NCBI GenBank assembly: GCA_037447655.1
Contig: JBBHKE010003138.1
Location: 1-64,000 of the forward strand
Reading direction: 5' to 3'
DNA: 64,000 nucleotides
From: Zygnema cylindricum
Taxonomy: Eukaryota > Streptophyta > Zygnematophyceae > Zygnematales > Zygnemataceae
The notes below the pieces were generated by a model. That model had not been told where the DNA came from. It ran no database searches and was given only the letters and a program-made list of their open reading frames with translations. Of this stretch, positions 21,604 through 32,934 are shown in pieces. How positions within the stretch are numbered: position 1 is the first letter of the stretch; each line of letters starts with the position of its first letter. The position numbers and the translations under genes were made by a program.

Positions 21604-22740
21604 ATGGGGGGAGGCGAAGCCCAAGATAGGAATCTCTCCGGTGCCCGGCCGGAAGAACGGGCGAATCCAGAAGCGGTGGTATCAGAAGAAGAGTCCCAGG
21701 TTCCCGAAGAATCAGTCCTTTTCACCTCGCCTGCCAACATAGAGCGGTTTCTCCAGGGGATGATGCCTGAGCCTGTTAGGGTTGAAACTCCTCCAAAACC
21801 ACCCGAACCACAAACTTCGCCCCCATCTCCTCCTAGCCTCACTCCTGAACATTTTCCCTCCTTGGCGGAGGCCTCCAGAACCTTTGCCGAGGAAAGAAAG
21901 GAGTCCAGAGCACAGGCTCAAGAAAGAAACCGAGTGTTACCACGGGCCAGGCCAAAGAGGCAAGCTCAGCGGGAGCCCCTTTTGGGTCCCCTTCCGGAGG
22001 TCGGGCTTCACACCAGATCAAAGATTCCCAGGGCCGAAATTCAGATTGACCCTGCGGTTTTGACGGATCCCAGCCGCCCTGGTCGAAAGGAACTCCTTGC
22101 TCTTCATGATCTTCATGAACTGAAGGTTAAGCAGGAGTTGGTGCAAAGAGTGTCTCGGTCGGATCAACCTCGGGTGGTTAAACCAGTGGGAGGGGTAGTG
22201 GAGATTCTAAGCAGCTCTTCAGAGAGTGGTTCCTCACAGTCCTTGCGGGAACGGCCCAGGAGGGCTCCTCCTTCTCGCCCCCCTCCATCTTCTTCCCAAG
22301 ACACTGCAGCAAGCCGACCGTCCCGAGGGCGCCCAACTTCGAGGTCTCGAAGGAGAGCAGATGGCAGCGATAGCGGGGCTCCAGAGCCGGGGAGGGGGAA
22401 GAAGTTTGACCACAGGGATAGCAAGGGTAGATTTGCACCTATTCCCAAGGAAGAACCTTCCCCAACGCCAGTGTCAGTCTCCACCGCGATATCTACCCCT
22501 CCAGCACCCCGGGTCCGCCCTGATGGAGGGTTTTGGCGACCCGAACCCACTGACCCAGAGGTTCCGGAAACCGAACCAGAAGAGTTTTCCAAGGGATTGT
22601 TTCGAGCCAGGCCTACAGATCCAGAAATTCTAGGAGCAGGGATAGCTGATCTGACCGGAGTTGTGGAAAGGGCTAAGGAACTAGTGGAAATTTTAAAATC
22701 TCAGGGCTCGGCTACGGCGGGGACTGGAACCGTTTTGTGA
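21604..22740 (+). CDS. GC-rich frame for a disordered Pro/Ser/Arg/Glu-rich protein, unknown function
   Basis: A continuous 378-codon frame opens at ATG 21604 (context GTCATCATGG) and closes at TGA 22740. The product is hydrophilic and low in aromatic residues: an acidic N-terminus, a proline block (about residues 58-85), an Arg/Glu helix-prone block (about 85-125), Ser-rich acidic and basic stretches with many SRP/RPSR phrases (about 200-265), a KKFDHRDSKGRF motif (about 266-277), proline-rich spacers and a helical C-terminus (IADLTGVVERAKELVEIL). The region is markedly more GC-rich than its flanks and less repetitive than the artefactual frames elsewhere. No family is recognised. It could be a host gene, or the gag-like first frame of a degenerate retroelement; the C-terminal helix would suit either. 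No RT or integrase follows. Confidence 0.45.
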   Translation: MGGGEAQDRNLSGARPEERANPEAVVSEEESQVPEESVLFTSPANIERFLQGMMPEPVRVETPPKPPEPQTSPPSPPSLTPEHFPSLAEASRTFAEERKESRAQAQERNRVLPRARPKRQAQREPLLGPLPEVGLHTRSKIPRAEIQIDPAVLTDPSRPGRKELLALHDLHELKVKQELVQRVSRSDQPRVVKPVGGVVEILSSSSESGSSQSLRERPRRAPPSRPPPSSSQDTAASRPSRGRPTSRSRRRADGSDSGAPEPGRGKKFDHRDSKGRFAPIPKEEPSPTPVSVSTAISTPPAPRVRPDGGFWRPEPTDPEVPETEPEEFSKGLFRARPTDPEILGAGIADLTGVVERAKELVEILKSQGSATAGTGTVL

Positions 22741-23937
22741 TCCCATCCCTTCACTTGCCTCTCCCTCTTCCATCTCTCGCCCCACTCCATCTCCTCTTGA
22801 ACCGGAGGTGGGAAAATTTCAGCGGGAGCTCTCGTTTTTTGCCGCAAAAAAGGTGGTAATGGGCCACATATGTTCTCAAAATTACAGGACTATTGGTAAA
22901 AGATAAATGGGAAGCAACGAAACAAAGATGCAACAACAAAGGCAAATGCAAAGGGAGAGAAAATAGTACCATTGTTGGAGTTAACGACGAGTATATATAT
23001 GAAGGGAAAAGAAGCTCTTGTGAAAAAAGGAAGGAAAACCTTCGCCAAAGTTTGAACATTCGAAATTTTAAATCAAATATTATGTTTGATAGTCAAATAT
23101 TTCGATTAGCGGGAAAGTTTTAAAATTTGTGTTAGTTTTCAGTGCGGGAGTATGAACGTGGCTGACAATGGACGTTTTTCAGGAAAGAGGCGTGGTAAAA
23201 CATGGCAGCTCACTGAATGTACCGATCTCTCTTCGAAAGGCAGCGGGTAAGACAGGCATGTTTTTTTGCATCGTTAAAATTCCATAATGTTTGTGTGGAT
23301 AAAAATTTGGACACGTGTAATTTTGGGCGACCAATCACGTTACGTGATTGATCATTTGGTTGGTAAGTATGTACTAGTTGGTTCATTTTAGTGTCAACGT
23401 TTATTGTAATACAGGACAACATTGACGTTAATACAGGTCAGATGTATGAAAGACAAACGAAGTAACACACTTATTACAATCAAGACACATATTAACATAC
23501 TTAACTCTAATAAAACTACCAAAAAGTGACGTTATTATAATACATAAGACATGGACGAACGGAACAACGGACATGCGTCCAACTTACACGAAGAAACGGC
23601 GTGGCGTAATAGCCATTCTGTGAATGTTAAATAGAAAAAACTGAAATTAAACTTTACGTTTCGTGGTATAGCGTTGACACATAACCGCCGTAAATTAGGC
23701 TAACCGGTACGGATACTTAATTTGGGGACGTGTACATTTTTTAATATTTTGTACGGATACATATATTAATGTATATAATTGTACGGAGAATATTCCATTT
23801 TTGCTGTTCCCAAATTAGTGTAAACGCCGAAATTAACATTAACCTTTTTTTTTATTTTCAAAATCCTAATTAGCATCAATGACGGTATATTTTCTTCAAC
23901 ACTATTTAAACTTTGACACTGATAACGATTCGCGGTG
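22741..23937. other. Unassigned AT-rich DNA ending in a MITE right end
   Basis: No supported gene. The last bases, TAACGATTCGCGGTG|TA at 23923-23939, are a right-hand terminus of the CACCGCGAATCGT MITE family; its left end was not identified. Confidence 0.4.
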
Positions 23938-23949
23938 TACATTACAGTG

Positions 23950-24532
23950 CACCTTGAATCGTTATTAGCGTTAAGAAATTATTAGTGTTAAAAATTAATT
24001 AGCGTTATTAACGCTGTTTTGGATTTTTCAAAATTTCGAAAAAAAAAATTACTCTAGTTGATCCTTAACGCTGATTTGGGTACAACGGATCTGCTATCAG
24101 GATCTTCACAGTAAAATAGGTAATATTACAAAATCTGAAAAATTGTACACCGTCGCGTCCTTATACTCTAATTTACTCATAACTCTAATTTGGGTTTTCT
24201 CACGTATATTTAATACGCGATCAATATCTTTACACTAAAATAAGTACGATCTCATTCTGCCTTTTGTTCTGAGGGCATTTTAACGTGCGATCGCGATTAT
24301 TTTAACCCATGTTTCGTACTTTTTTACTCAATAAAGTACCATTTCGTACGAACAGACACGTCCGTACAACACACTATTCAAGAAGATCCTAAATTATAAT
24401 TATTAACGATAATATACCAGAACCTTAATTAACGTAGAAAAAATTTAGTGTTATTAATTATATTTCAAGTTTTGGGGTCAAAATTTGGGGGCGCCGATAT
24501 AGCGTTCATAACACTATTAACGATTGGCGGTG
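23950..24532. mobile_element. MITE of the CACCGCGAATCGT family, 583 bp
   Basis: Left end CACCTTGAATCGTTATTAGC; right end TATTAACGATTGGCGGTG followed by TA. The imperfect terminal inverted repeats and internal GTTATTAACGCT-type words match the elements at 61.9-62.7 kb. It is non-coding. Confidence 0.5.
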
Positions 24533-26500
24533 TAGTGCCGTGTTTCAGAGGGATTTCCGCACAGCATTCTGTAGATTCTATAACTTATTTGTCCGAACCT
24601 ACTCATTCAAATTTGTGGAGCCTGATATTTACGGAAATTAGACAAAATAGCATGCAAAATAAGTCGGCATATATGTGACTGAGAAATATTTGTTAAAATG
24701 TACTGATTTTAATCAGAGGCGTGAGGCTCGAGAACCGAACCTTTGCACGTTCGCACGGTCCTTTCTCCAGTCGTACGGTCGGCTGCACGTCTATAAGAGA
24801 CAAACCTTTCATTTCCCTTCACCTGTGTCATTATCTGCACTTGTAAGTTTTTTATCTTTTTGTGCGAGAACTGCGGAACTCTATGCCACGTAGGATTCAG
24901 GCGTTGACCGTACGTTTTGGTGAATATCATTTCTGGTCCCAAAATTCGGCCGCTGCCAGCCACCACTTGTACCCATTGTCCCATTAACACAAAAACGACA
25001 AACCGACATTCGACATTTCTGTTTTTTTGCGGTTGACGCTCCCAGCTATTTTAATCATAAAAGTGACCGACAAATTTATTAATCCGTCGTATTTATAGAT
25101 TCGGTGCTTGGCGTGTAGGCTACACGTGCCTGCAACTTTGTCCTTATCTGTAATCGGATATTTGCAACATTGGCTTTGTTGTTGATTCCGAACTTCCCTC
25201 CTAACTTTTTAGATTTTCCGAATTATTAATAATATTATTTAATACGCACTGAAACTCCACTTGCCGACCACTTGTACTCTTGTAGAGAATTTCCGTTTTA
25301 CGAGACCGAACCGGTTTTTAAATTTGTGGCTAGTATTGAATTATGATGGCACTTCGAACTTTTGCCATCCGAATAATGAATATGACCCCTTAGTGCAAGT
25401 TACAAGTGGACACGTGGCGTAAAATTTTTAGGTGCAAGCCAACTGGAAAGAGATGACTAACAGTTACCGAAATAATCTACGGATTATATCTGCCGTCAAA
25501 CTGCCGCCTGTCTTTCCGCACTTTATCCTAACCGTCTACCAGATATAGTACGAAATATGCTGATGCAATTAAAAACTAAAAATGCTTTAAAATTTTCAGT
25601 CAATTCCCCTCTTTTTTTTACGGTAATTTAAATACATTGAAATAAAAAATTGAAACTTAAAATTCGAATAGTACAGTACTGTACTGTACTGTAGTAAACA
25701 CTATATAGTAAAACAAAGAATCCGTACTGAAACAATATACGACAAGAAAATATATAGAATAGAAGACCGGGAAACGGCTAAATGTCTCATCGCATTAAAT
25801 GCTTTCCGGACAATATCCTAATTGCCGTTTAACTGTACGGATTACCGTCTAAATTTTTGTTCCGCAAATTCCGGGATCACCCGTCCGACCTTCCATTAAA
25901 ACCAAACGTCGAATCGGACAAAACAAATGATATTTCGTCTACTATATACCGCCGTACGATATGAATAGCAGCCAATAATATTTTGTCGTCATCTCTAGAG
26001 TTGACCCTAAAACCCACCTACCCGAAATTCAAAATTTAAGTTCCGCAAATCTTCGCCGCAGAAAAGGTTAACTTTCGCTAAATCCAAACCATGCGTCGCA
26101 CAATAAAGACAAAATTGGACACAAAAAAACAGAAGAAAAAATAATTGCCACCGACATTTTGCTTCCGTTCGTCGCCTCTGTCAAAAAAAGGAAAAAAAAA
26201 ACAAAATAAGGCGTCTTCTTGCCGCCTTTCAAGGCAATTTTTTTTTTGTTTTTTTTTTCAGCCCCTCGTTTTACGAACACCTCTCTCTGTCTCTTCCTCC
26301 TTCCCCTCCCCCCCCCCCCCCCTTTTGTCGAAAAAAAAAGGAAAAAAAAAAAAACGCGCGTTTTGGAAAATGGCTACCGGACAAAAGTCAAACGTCGAAA
26401 ACTAGAGGACTCATTTTTTTGGTTTTTGTCGTTTTCTCAATTCTTATCGTTTCCCCTGTAGGAATTGAGATCAGGAAAAAAAAGTTAAATAGAGATACAA
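24533..26500. other. Unassigned AT-rich DNA
   Basis: No gene is seen. It contains a short GTACT tandem (about 25674-25694) and, near 26140-26360, A-runs, T-runs and a C-run of about 16 (26307-26322). Confidence 0.4.
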
Positions 26501-26519
26501 ACAAACACCCTACATCAAG

Positions 26520-26982
26520 TCCACTTTCTTGTGCCCTCTCTCCCTCCCCCCCTGCATTACCCCCACTTTACCTCTCTCTCTCCTCCCCCTTTCCCCCTTT
26601 TCCCCTTCCCTCCTTCCCACAGATTCCTCCCTTTTTCTACCCTCATCCGTCTCCCTCCCTCCCTCCCTCCCCTCCCCCTCCCTCCCATTTCCCATGTGAC
26701 ATTCCACTCCTACTTCTCCTTTCCCTCCCCCTCCTCTCTCCCCTCTCCCCCCTCCCCCCTCCCCTCCCCCCTCCCCACTCCCCCCTCCCCCCTCCCCCCT
26801 CCCCCCTCCCCCCTCCCCCCTCCCCCCTCCCCCCCTCCCCCCTCCCCCCTCCCCCCTCCCCCCTCCCCCCTCCCCCCTCCCCCCTCCCCCCTCCCCCCTC
26901 CCCCCTCCCCCCTCCCCCCTCCCTCCTCCCCTCTTCTCCCCCCTCCCCCCTCCTCCCCTCTTCTCCCCTCCCTCTCCCCCCC
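26520..26982. repeat. Pyrimidine tract with CCCTCCC heptamer array upstream of the LRR gene
   Basis: Almost pure C/T on the plus strand. The core, about 26750-26925, is a tandem of CCCCCCT or CCCCTCC units. It ends one base before the predicted start codon of the LRR gene, so the 5' leader and perhaps the promoter lie in the tract. The 261- and 266-aa frames across it are artefacts. Confidence 0.75.
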
Positions 26983-29900
26983 ATGCGTTCTCTCCTCCTC
27001 CCCCTCCTCCTCCTGGCTCTCTCCGCCCCCCTGGCGTCCTCCCTCCCCCCCCCCATGCACCCCGACGACCGTACGGCCCTTGCTGACGTGGCGCGCAGCC
27101 TACGTGGCTTCTCCGGATTGGCCGGCTGGGCGGCAGAGAATGGCACGTGCGACGATTGGACGCATCTGGAGTGCGACGAGGAGGGGCACATCACCAAATT
27201 GTGAGGAGAGGGGGAGAGGAAGAGGGAGGGAGGGGGGGAAGGGAGAGGGGGAGGGAGGGAGAGGGGGGGGAGGGAGAGGGAGAGGGGGGGGAGGGAGAGG
27301 GGGGAGGGAGGGGGGCATATCACCAGATTGAAGGGGGGGATGGGAGAGGGAGAGGGAGAGCTATGGGGAGAGGGAGAGGGGGAGGAAGAGGTCGAGGAGA
27401 GAGAGAGGGAGGGGGAATGAGGGAGAGGGAGAGAAGGCGAGGGAGAGGGAGAGGGAGAGGGAGAGGGAGAAGGGAAAAAGGAGAAGAATAATTGAAAAGT
27501 GGAAAAAAAAGGAAAAAATGGGATTAGGGCAGAGGAAGAAGAAGAAGAAGAAAAAATTAAACAGAAAGAAATTAAAAAAATTGGAAAGCAGGGAAAAAAA
27601 AAAAGTTAAAATAATGCAATTTGGAACTGTCGATTGCTTGAAATCCTTCAAGAAAAAAAAAATGAATAAGAAGAAGAAAAAAATGGAAAAAGAAAGATTA
27701 AGATGGAAGTGAAGCAAAGGAAATAGAAAAAAATACATTTTCTGAAATGACATTAAAAAACAAAATTGCTGACGTGGCATAAGTTTGTCATTTCTCCAGT
27801 TATTCCTGTGGTCAAAGCATCTTTTAGTTTTTTTTTTTTAGAATTTTAGGGTTTCCATGCAGTTTAAAAAATGTAATTTTTCCTCACAAGCAACCTCAAG
27901 TTTTATTCCAACTAAAAAATAAAAAGGGTTTTGAAATCGTTGAAGAAACTGGTTTTTCCTTTTTTTTTTTTTCTGTCGAAAAAAATTTGTGAAAATTATT
28001 GCAGAAATATAAACCTCAATTTTTTTAACTTTTCCCTATTAGTATTTTTGATATTTTTAGGTCATTTTTCAGGTCATATGTTTAAGAAAAAATGTATATG
28101 GAATCTCAAAAATTAGGCGTTACATTTATTTATTTTATTCTTAAATTTTATTTTTACAAATCAGGACTTTATTGTAAAATCTTCGGAAATTCTGTTTCCT
28201 TTCCCCAAATTCTGTCATTATTTACTCATTTCCTTATTTCATTTCTCTGTTTTATGTTTTTGTTTAAAAAAAAAAAAAGATCTTTGCAAGGACTTTTGGA
28301 TTTGGAGGGAACAATTTCTCCTTCCATTGGAAACTTGACCTATCTCAGAAGTTTGTAAGTGAAAAGACTTTTTTTTGATTTTTTGATTTTATTCATATTT
28401 GTTTATTTTATTTATTACTGTTTTATTTATTATTTTATTTTATTTTTATTTTTTTCTTTTCAACTATAACATATTTTAACTGCAAATACAATATTGTGGG
28501 TGGAAATAATGTACAAATTGACAAAAATGGCACGGAAATGTAAATTATTAAAAGTACCCTCTCTTTCCTCCTCCTCTTCTTCCTCACCTTCCTCTTCCTT
28601 CCCTTCCCCTTTCTCTCCCTCAGTCCCTCAGGCCGATGGCTCTACAGCTGAAAAATCCAATCTTTCATGAAAGCATTCCTCCCACTCCCTCTCCCTCTCC
28701 CTCTCCCCTCCCTCTTCCTCTCCCTCTCCCTCCCTCTCCCTCTCCCTCGCTCTCCCTTTCCATCGCCGTCGCCCTCGCCCTCGCTCTCTCCCTCTCCCTC
28801 CCTCTCCCTCTCCCTCGCTCTCCCTCTCCCTCTCCCTCGCTCTCCCTTTCCCTCGCCGTCGCCCTCGCCCTCGCTTTCGCCCTCGGTCTCTCCCTCTCCC
28901 TCGCTTTCGCCCTCGGTCTCTCCCTCTCCCTCCCTCCCCTCTCCCTCTCCCTCTCCCCCCTCCCTCTCCCTCTCCCTCCCTCCCCTCTCCCTCTCCCTCT
29001 CCCTCTCCCTCTCCCTCTCCCTCTCCCTCTCCCTCTCCCTCTCCCTCTCCCTCTCCCTCTCCCTCTCCCTCTCCCTCTCCCTCTCCCTCTCCCTCTCCCT
29101 CTCCCTCTCCCTCTCCCTCTCCCTCTCCCTCTCCCTCTCCCTCTCCCTCTCCCTCTCCCTCTCCCTCTCCCTCTCCCTCTCCCTCTCCCTCTCCCTCTCC
29201 CCTCTCCCTCTCCCTCTCCCTCTCCCTCTCCCTCTCCCTCTCCCTCTCCCTCTCCCTCTCCCTCTCCCTCTCCCTCTCCCTCTCCCTCTCCCTCTCCCTC
29301 TCCCTCTCCCTCTCCCTCTCCCTCTCCCTCTCCCTCTCCCTCTCCCTCTTCCTCTTCCTCTTCCTCTTCCTCTCCCTTTCTCTCTCCCTCTCCCTCTCCC
29401 GCCCCCTTCTCGTCTATTTCCTCAATCTCCCAATCCCTCTTACTCTGTCACCCCCCCCCCCCCCTTTTTCTGTCTCTCTCTCTCTCTCACTCTTCTCTTT
29501 CTACCTCTCTTGCACTTACCTTACTTGATTCTGACTCCCTGCCTCCCGTTCTCTCCCTTCTCCCATTCTTTCCGACCATTCTCTCTCCCTCTCACTCCTG
29601 TTAACGTGGTTTCTCACTCCATTCCCTTTCACCCTTCCCGTCCCTCTCCCTACCCCTCCTTCCCCCTCCCCTTCTCCCCTTTCGTCCCCTCCTCTCCTCA
29701 AACCTCTTTCCCTGCCTCCATCCTTCCCTTCCACCCTCTACCTCCCTCTTTCTACCTTCTCTCCCTACTCTCTTTCCCTTCCCCCTTCCCCCTAGCCCTC
29801 CCTTCACCTTCTGCGTCCACTCTATTTCACTTCTATCCCTCCCACTCCAAGCTCTCTCCCTCCCTCTCACTCTCCTCGTTCCATTCTCTCCCTCTATCGC

Positions 29901-31348
29901 TCACCCTCTCCCTGTCTCTCACATACCCCTCACTCTCATCCAACTCCTCTTCCTCACTCTTCTTCTCTCATTCTTCTCCCTCTCCCTCCTCTTCCCTCCA
30001 TGTCCATGCTTCTCTTCTGCTCCCATCCCTCTCTCTTCCTTTCTTCTCTATGCCCCAACCTCTTCTTTCCCTCAATCTCCCTCTCCCTGTCTCTCTACCT
30101 CTCCCTCTGTCTCTGCCTTTCTATCTCCCTCTTAACCTCTCTGCCTCTCCCATTCCTCTGTCCCTTCATCTTCTCCATCTGTTTCCAATTTGTCTCTCTC
30201 TTTTCCTCTTCCTGTCCCTTCAACTCCTCTCCCGCTCTCTCTCTCTCTCGCCCTCCCATCTTCTCGTTTTCCTCCACTCTCGCACTCCTTCCTCGTTCCT
30301 CTGTCTCTTCAACTCTCCACCTGCTCTCTCTCTCTCCCCCTCTCCCTCTCCTGGATCCCCCACCCTCTCACTTTTCCACTTCCCTGCCTTCCTCCCACAT
30401 TTTTCCTCTCTCTCCTTTCCTCCCTCCGGCCTCGCTCCCTCCGCTTCCTCTCTCGCTCCAATCCCGCCCCCTCTCCCTCCGTCCCCTCCCTCCCTCCCTC
30501 CCTCCCTCCCTCCCTCCCTCCCTCCCTCCCTCCTTCCCTCCCTCCCTCCCTCCCTCCGTTCTCTCATTACTCTCCCACTTCTCTTCCTCCTCCTTCCCAG
30601 AACCATCAGTCTGAGCAGCATTACTGGCAGCATTCCCTCCATCCATTGGACCTCGTAAATCTTGTCACTCTGTGAGAATCATCTCCGTTTCCATTTCCAT
30701 TTTTGTTTCAGTTTTTGATTTCTATTTCCGTTTCCGCTTTTTGTTTTTATCCTGTTTCCGTATCTGTTTTTTTTAGTTTCTGTTTCTCTTTCCGTTTCTG
30801 TTCTCCTTTTCGTTTCCGTTTTCGTTTCCTGAAAATCTGACTCCAGTTTGATGTCTATCATAGCCCTTATTTTTTTCCTTTTCCATTTCTTTTTTCTTGT
30901 GGAGGTTTTTTGGGTTTTTTTCTGGTTTTTACCGCCGGTTTTTGCAGATTTTTGATAAGTTTTTTTCGATGTACTTCATGTTTTTTTTTTTTTTTATGTT
31001 TTTCTGCTGGTTTTTTTAGTACAAATGGCTTTCTCTGATTGGCCGCAGAGTTTTGAATCATTTGGAACTAACCGGAGAGATTCCGGAGACTCTGAAAAAC
31101 CTCGTAAATCTTAAATTTTTGTAAGTTTTTATTTTTTAACTTTTTTCTTTTTTCTTTCTGAAGTTCGGTATGGGATTTAGTTTCAGGTTTTCCGTTTTTT
31201 TTTTTTTTGAGAATTTTTCTGATTTTTTTTTAGGGATTGTGAAGGTCGAAATGTTTTTTCTGACGGATAGTCCTTTTTTTTTGGAAAAGTGCGTTTTAGG
31301 TTATAAGTCTTCCTTCTCTCCTCTTATCTCTCTTATACACATCTCCAC

Positions 31349-31394
<46 letters not shown>

Positions 31395-32920
31395 CTCTCC
31401 TCTCCTCTCTCTCTCTCTTCCTGTCTCCTATATTGCCCCTCTCGTTCTCCCTTTTGTTCTTCTCATCTCTCTTTTACAATCTTCCATCTTTCTCTTATTC
31501 TCGACTCTCTCTCTCTCTCTTTCTCTCCCCCTGTCTCCCTCTCTTTGCCATTTTCTCTTTCTCCCTTGTGTTCCTTTCATATCTCTTCTACAATCCCACA
31601 CCTTTCTCTCATTCCCGTCTTTTCTCTCTATTTCACTCTCCCTATCTCTCTCCCTCCCTCTTCCTCTCTTATATTCCTCTCTCCCCCCGTTTATAGTCTC
31701 TTATCACAATCTCACACCTTTTTCATACCTCTCTCGCCCTCCCTTCTCTCTCTCCCTCTCCTTCTTTCTTCCTCCCTCCCTCTCCTTCTTTCTCTCTCCC
31801 TCCCACTCCTTTCTCCGACCCTCCACTTTATTTGCAGAGATTTGAGTACGAATTCCTTTCAAACCAGTTTGCCAGATTTGTCGGTTCTCACAAACCTAGA
31901 AGAATTGTAAGTCTCCTAGTTTTGTTTGTTTGTTTGTTTGTTTTTTTTCTTTTGTTTTCCCTTTGTCTCCCTGTCTGTGTTCTATTTTGCCTTTTTTTTG
32001 GGTTTTCTTTTTTTTCTTTTAAATTTTTTCCTGGTCAAATTTGACTGAAACCTGGTTGGGCCAAGGTATGGCTCACCTTTATTGTTTTAGGTGGTTTTAT
32101 TATGAATGGAAGTTATGATTTTTTTAAGCTCTACTTCAATCTGGTAATGGAAATGAAGATTTTATTGATACTTTTCTTAAATTGCTGAAATAGTTGACTT
32201 TATCTGGTGAAATTTTGTTCATACTTCACACAATTTCACGTGCATCGACTAAATTTTAGCAAAGCTGACCTAATTTCTGCAAATTTGACCTAATTTTTGT
32301 ACAATTGACCTAATTTCTGCAAATTTGACCTAATCTCAGCAGAATTGTCCTAAGTTTTGGGTGACTATCAGCTTTAAGTTATTATTTTCTTTGAATTAAA
32401 TTGAAGCATAAGAAGTTAATTCACCTTAGTTTGTGATGTACCCTGTCTTATCTCTCACCTGTTTTAACCTGGCTAAGCTTACTCTGGCTTTATTTGGCCT
32501 AGTTCGTCCCGCTAGGAGCTAATTATTTTGACTTAATTTGATTTTTTTTTTTTATTGAATTTGAGTAAATTGACCTAAGCTGGCTCAATTTGACCTAAGC
32601 TGACCTAAATTTGGTGCAAAACTGATGCAATGTGATCGGATTTTGTACAAAGTATGTTTGTTTGATTCATTTTGATTAAAGCTGACTTCATTTTACTTCA
32701 ATTCGACCTGTAGTTTTAGTGAAAATTTGACCAAATTTCTGCCTGATTTTTTTTAAATTATGCTTGTTTCACTAGTTTTTACTTGAATTTGATCAAAATA
32801 TTGAGTATTTCTCTTAATTTTGTCGCATTGACCTGATGTTCTTTGCAGGGTTCTGAACAACATTTCTCTTGTCGGGGGATTTCCAATGTTTCTGACAAAA
32901 ATCACAAGTCTTGTTAATCT
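26983..32920 (+). CDS. Plant-type leucine-rich-repeat protein gene, 5' part (six exons, 3' end not found)
   Basis: Exon 1 (26983-27200) encodes a signal peptide (MRSLLLPLLLLALSAPLASS) and an LRR N-cap with DDRTALADVARSL and the paired-Cys motif CDDWTHLEC. Five further exons each carry one LRR: 28280-28354 (75 nt), 30601-30671 (71 nt), 31049-31120 (72 nt), 31838-31906 (69 nt) and 32849-32920 (72 nt). Each intron splits a Leu codon after its second base, with GTGAG or GTAAG donors and CAG-type acceptors; one-LRR exons in this phase are typical of plant LRR receptor kinases and receptor-like proteins. Repeats read for example LDLEGTISPSIGNLTYLRSL and LELTGEIPETLKNLVNLKFL. Exon 30601-30671 is one base short, so the frame breaks there unless it is an assembly error. 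No transmembrane or kinase exon is visible in the pyrimidine-rich DNA after 32920. Likely an extracellular recognition or scaffold protein. Confidence 0.8.
27201..27480. repeat. GA-rich tract at the start of LRR intron 1
   Basis: GGGAGAGG-type low-complexity DNA immediately after the exon 1 donor. Purine-rich on the sense strand, unlike the other introns of this gene. Frames on both strands here are artefacts. Confidence 0.7.
28560..29420. repeat. CTCCCT hexamer array in LRR intron 2
   Basis: An almost perfect (CTCCCT)n run covers about 28960-29345, flanked by diverged copies from 28680. The 322- and 663-aa Ser/Pro/Leu frames that start here are repeat artefacts in two registers of the same hexamer. 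Confidence 0.9.
29421..30600. repeat. Continued pyrimidine-rich intron 2 with CCCT tetramer run
   Basis: CT-rich DNA with a C-run at 29451-29464 and a (CCCT)n run at about 30480-30560. It ends at the acceptor of LRR exon 3 (TTCCCAG|A). Confidence 0.8.
31310..31830. repeat. CT-rich tract in LRR intron 4
   Basis: TCTCTC and CTCCCTCT low-complexity sequence ahead of the exon 5 acceptor at 31837. The 246-aa frame across it is an artefact. Confidence 0.8.
32245..32635. repeat. Degenerate TTTGACCTAATTTCTGCAAA repeat in LRR intron 5
   Basis: About five close copies at 32260-32350 and looser ones at 32565-32630 of a roughly 20-bp unit. No coding potential. Confidence 0.55.
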
Positions 32921-32934
32921 GTAAGTTTTTCTTT

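Noticed and set aside
26419-27331. 261-, 266- and 226-aa proline-rich frames at the LRR gene start
   Set aside because: Only the part from the ATG at 26983 shows a signal peptide and LRR cap; the rest is the C/T leader or the first intron.
28636-30675. Long Ser/Pro/Leu frames (322, 663, 204 and 161 aa) on the plus strand
   Set aside because: They are registers of the CTCCCT repeat, have no starts with coding character, and overlap true LRR introns.
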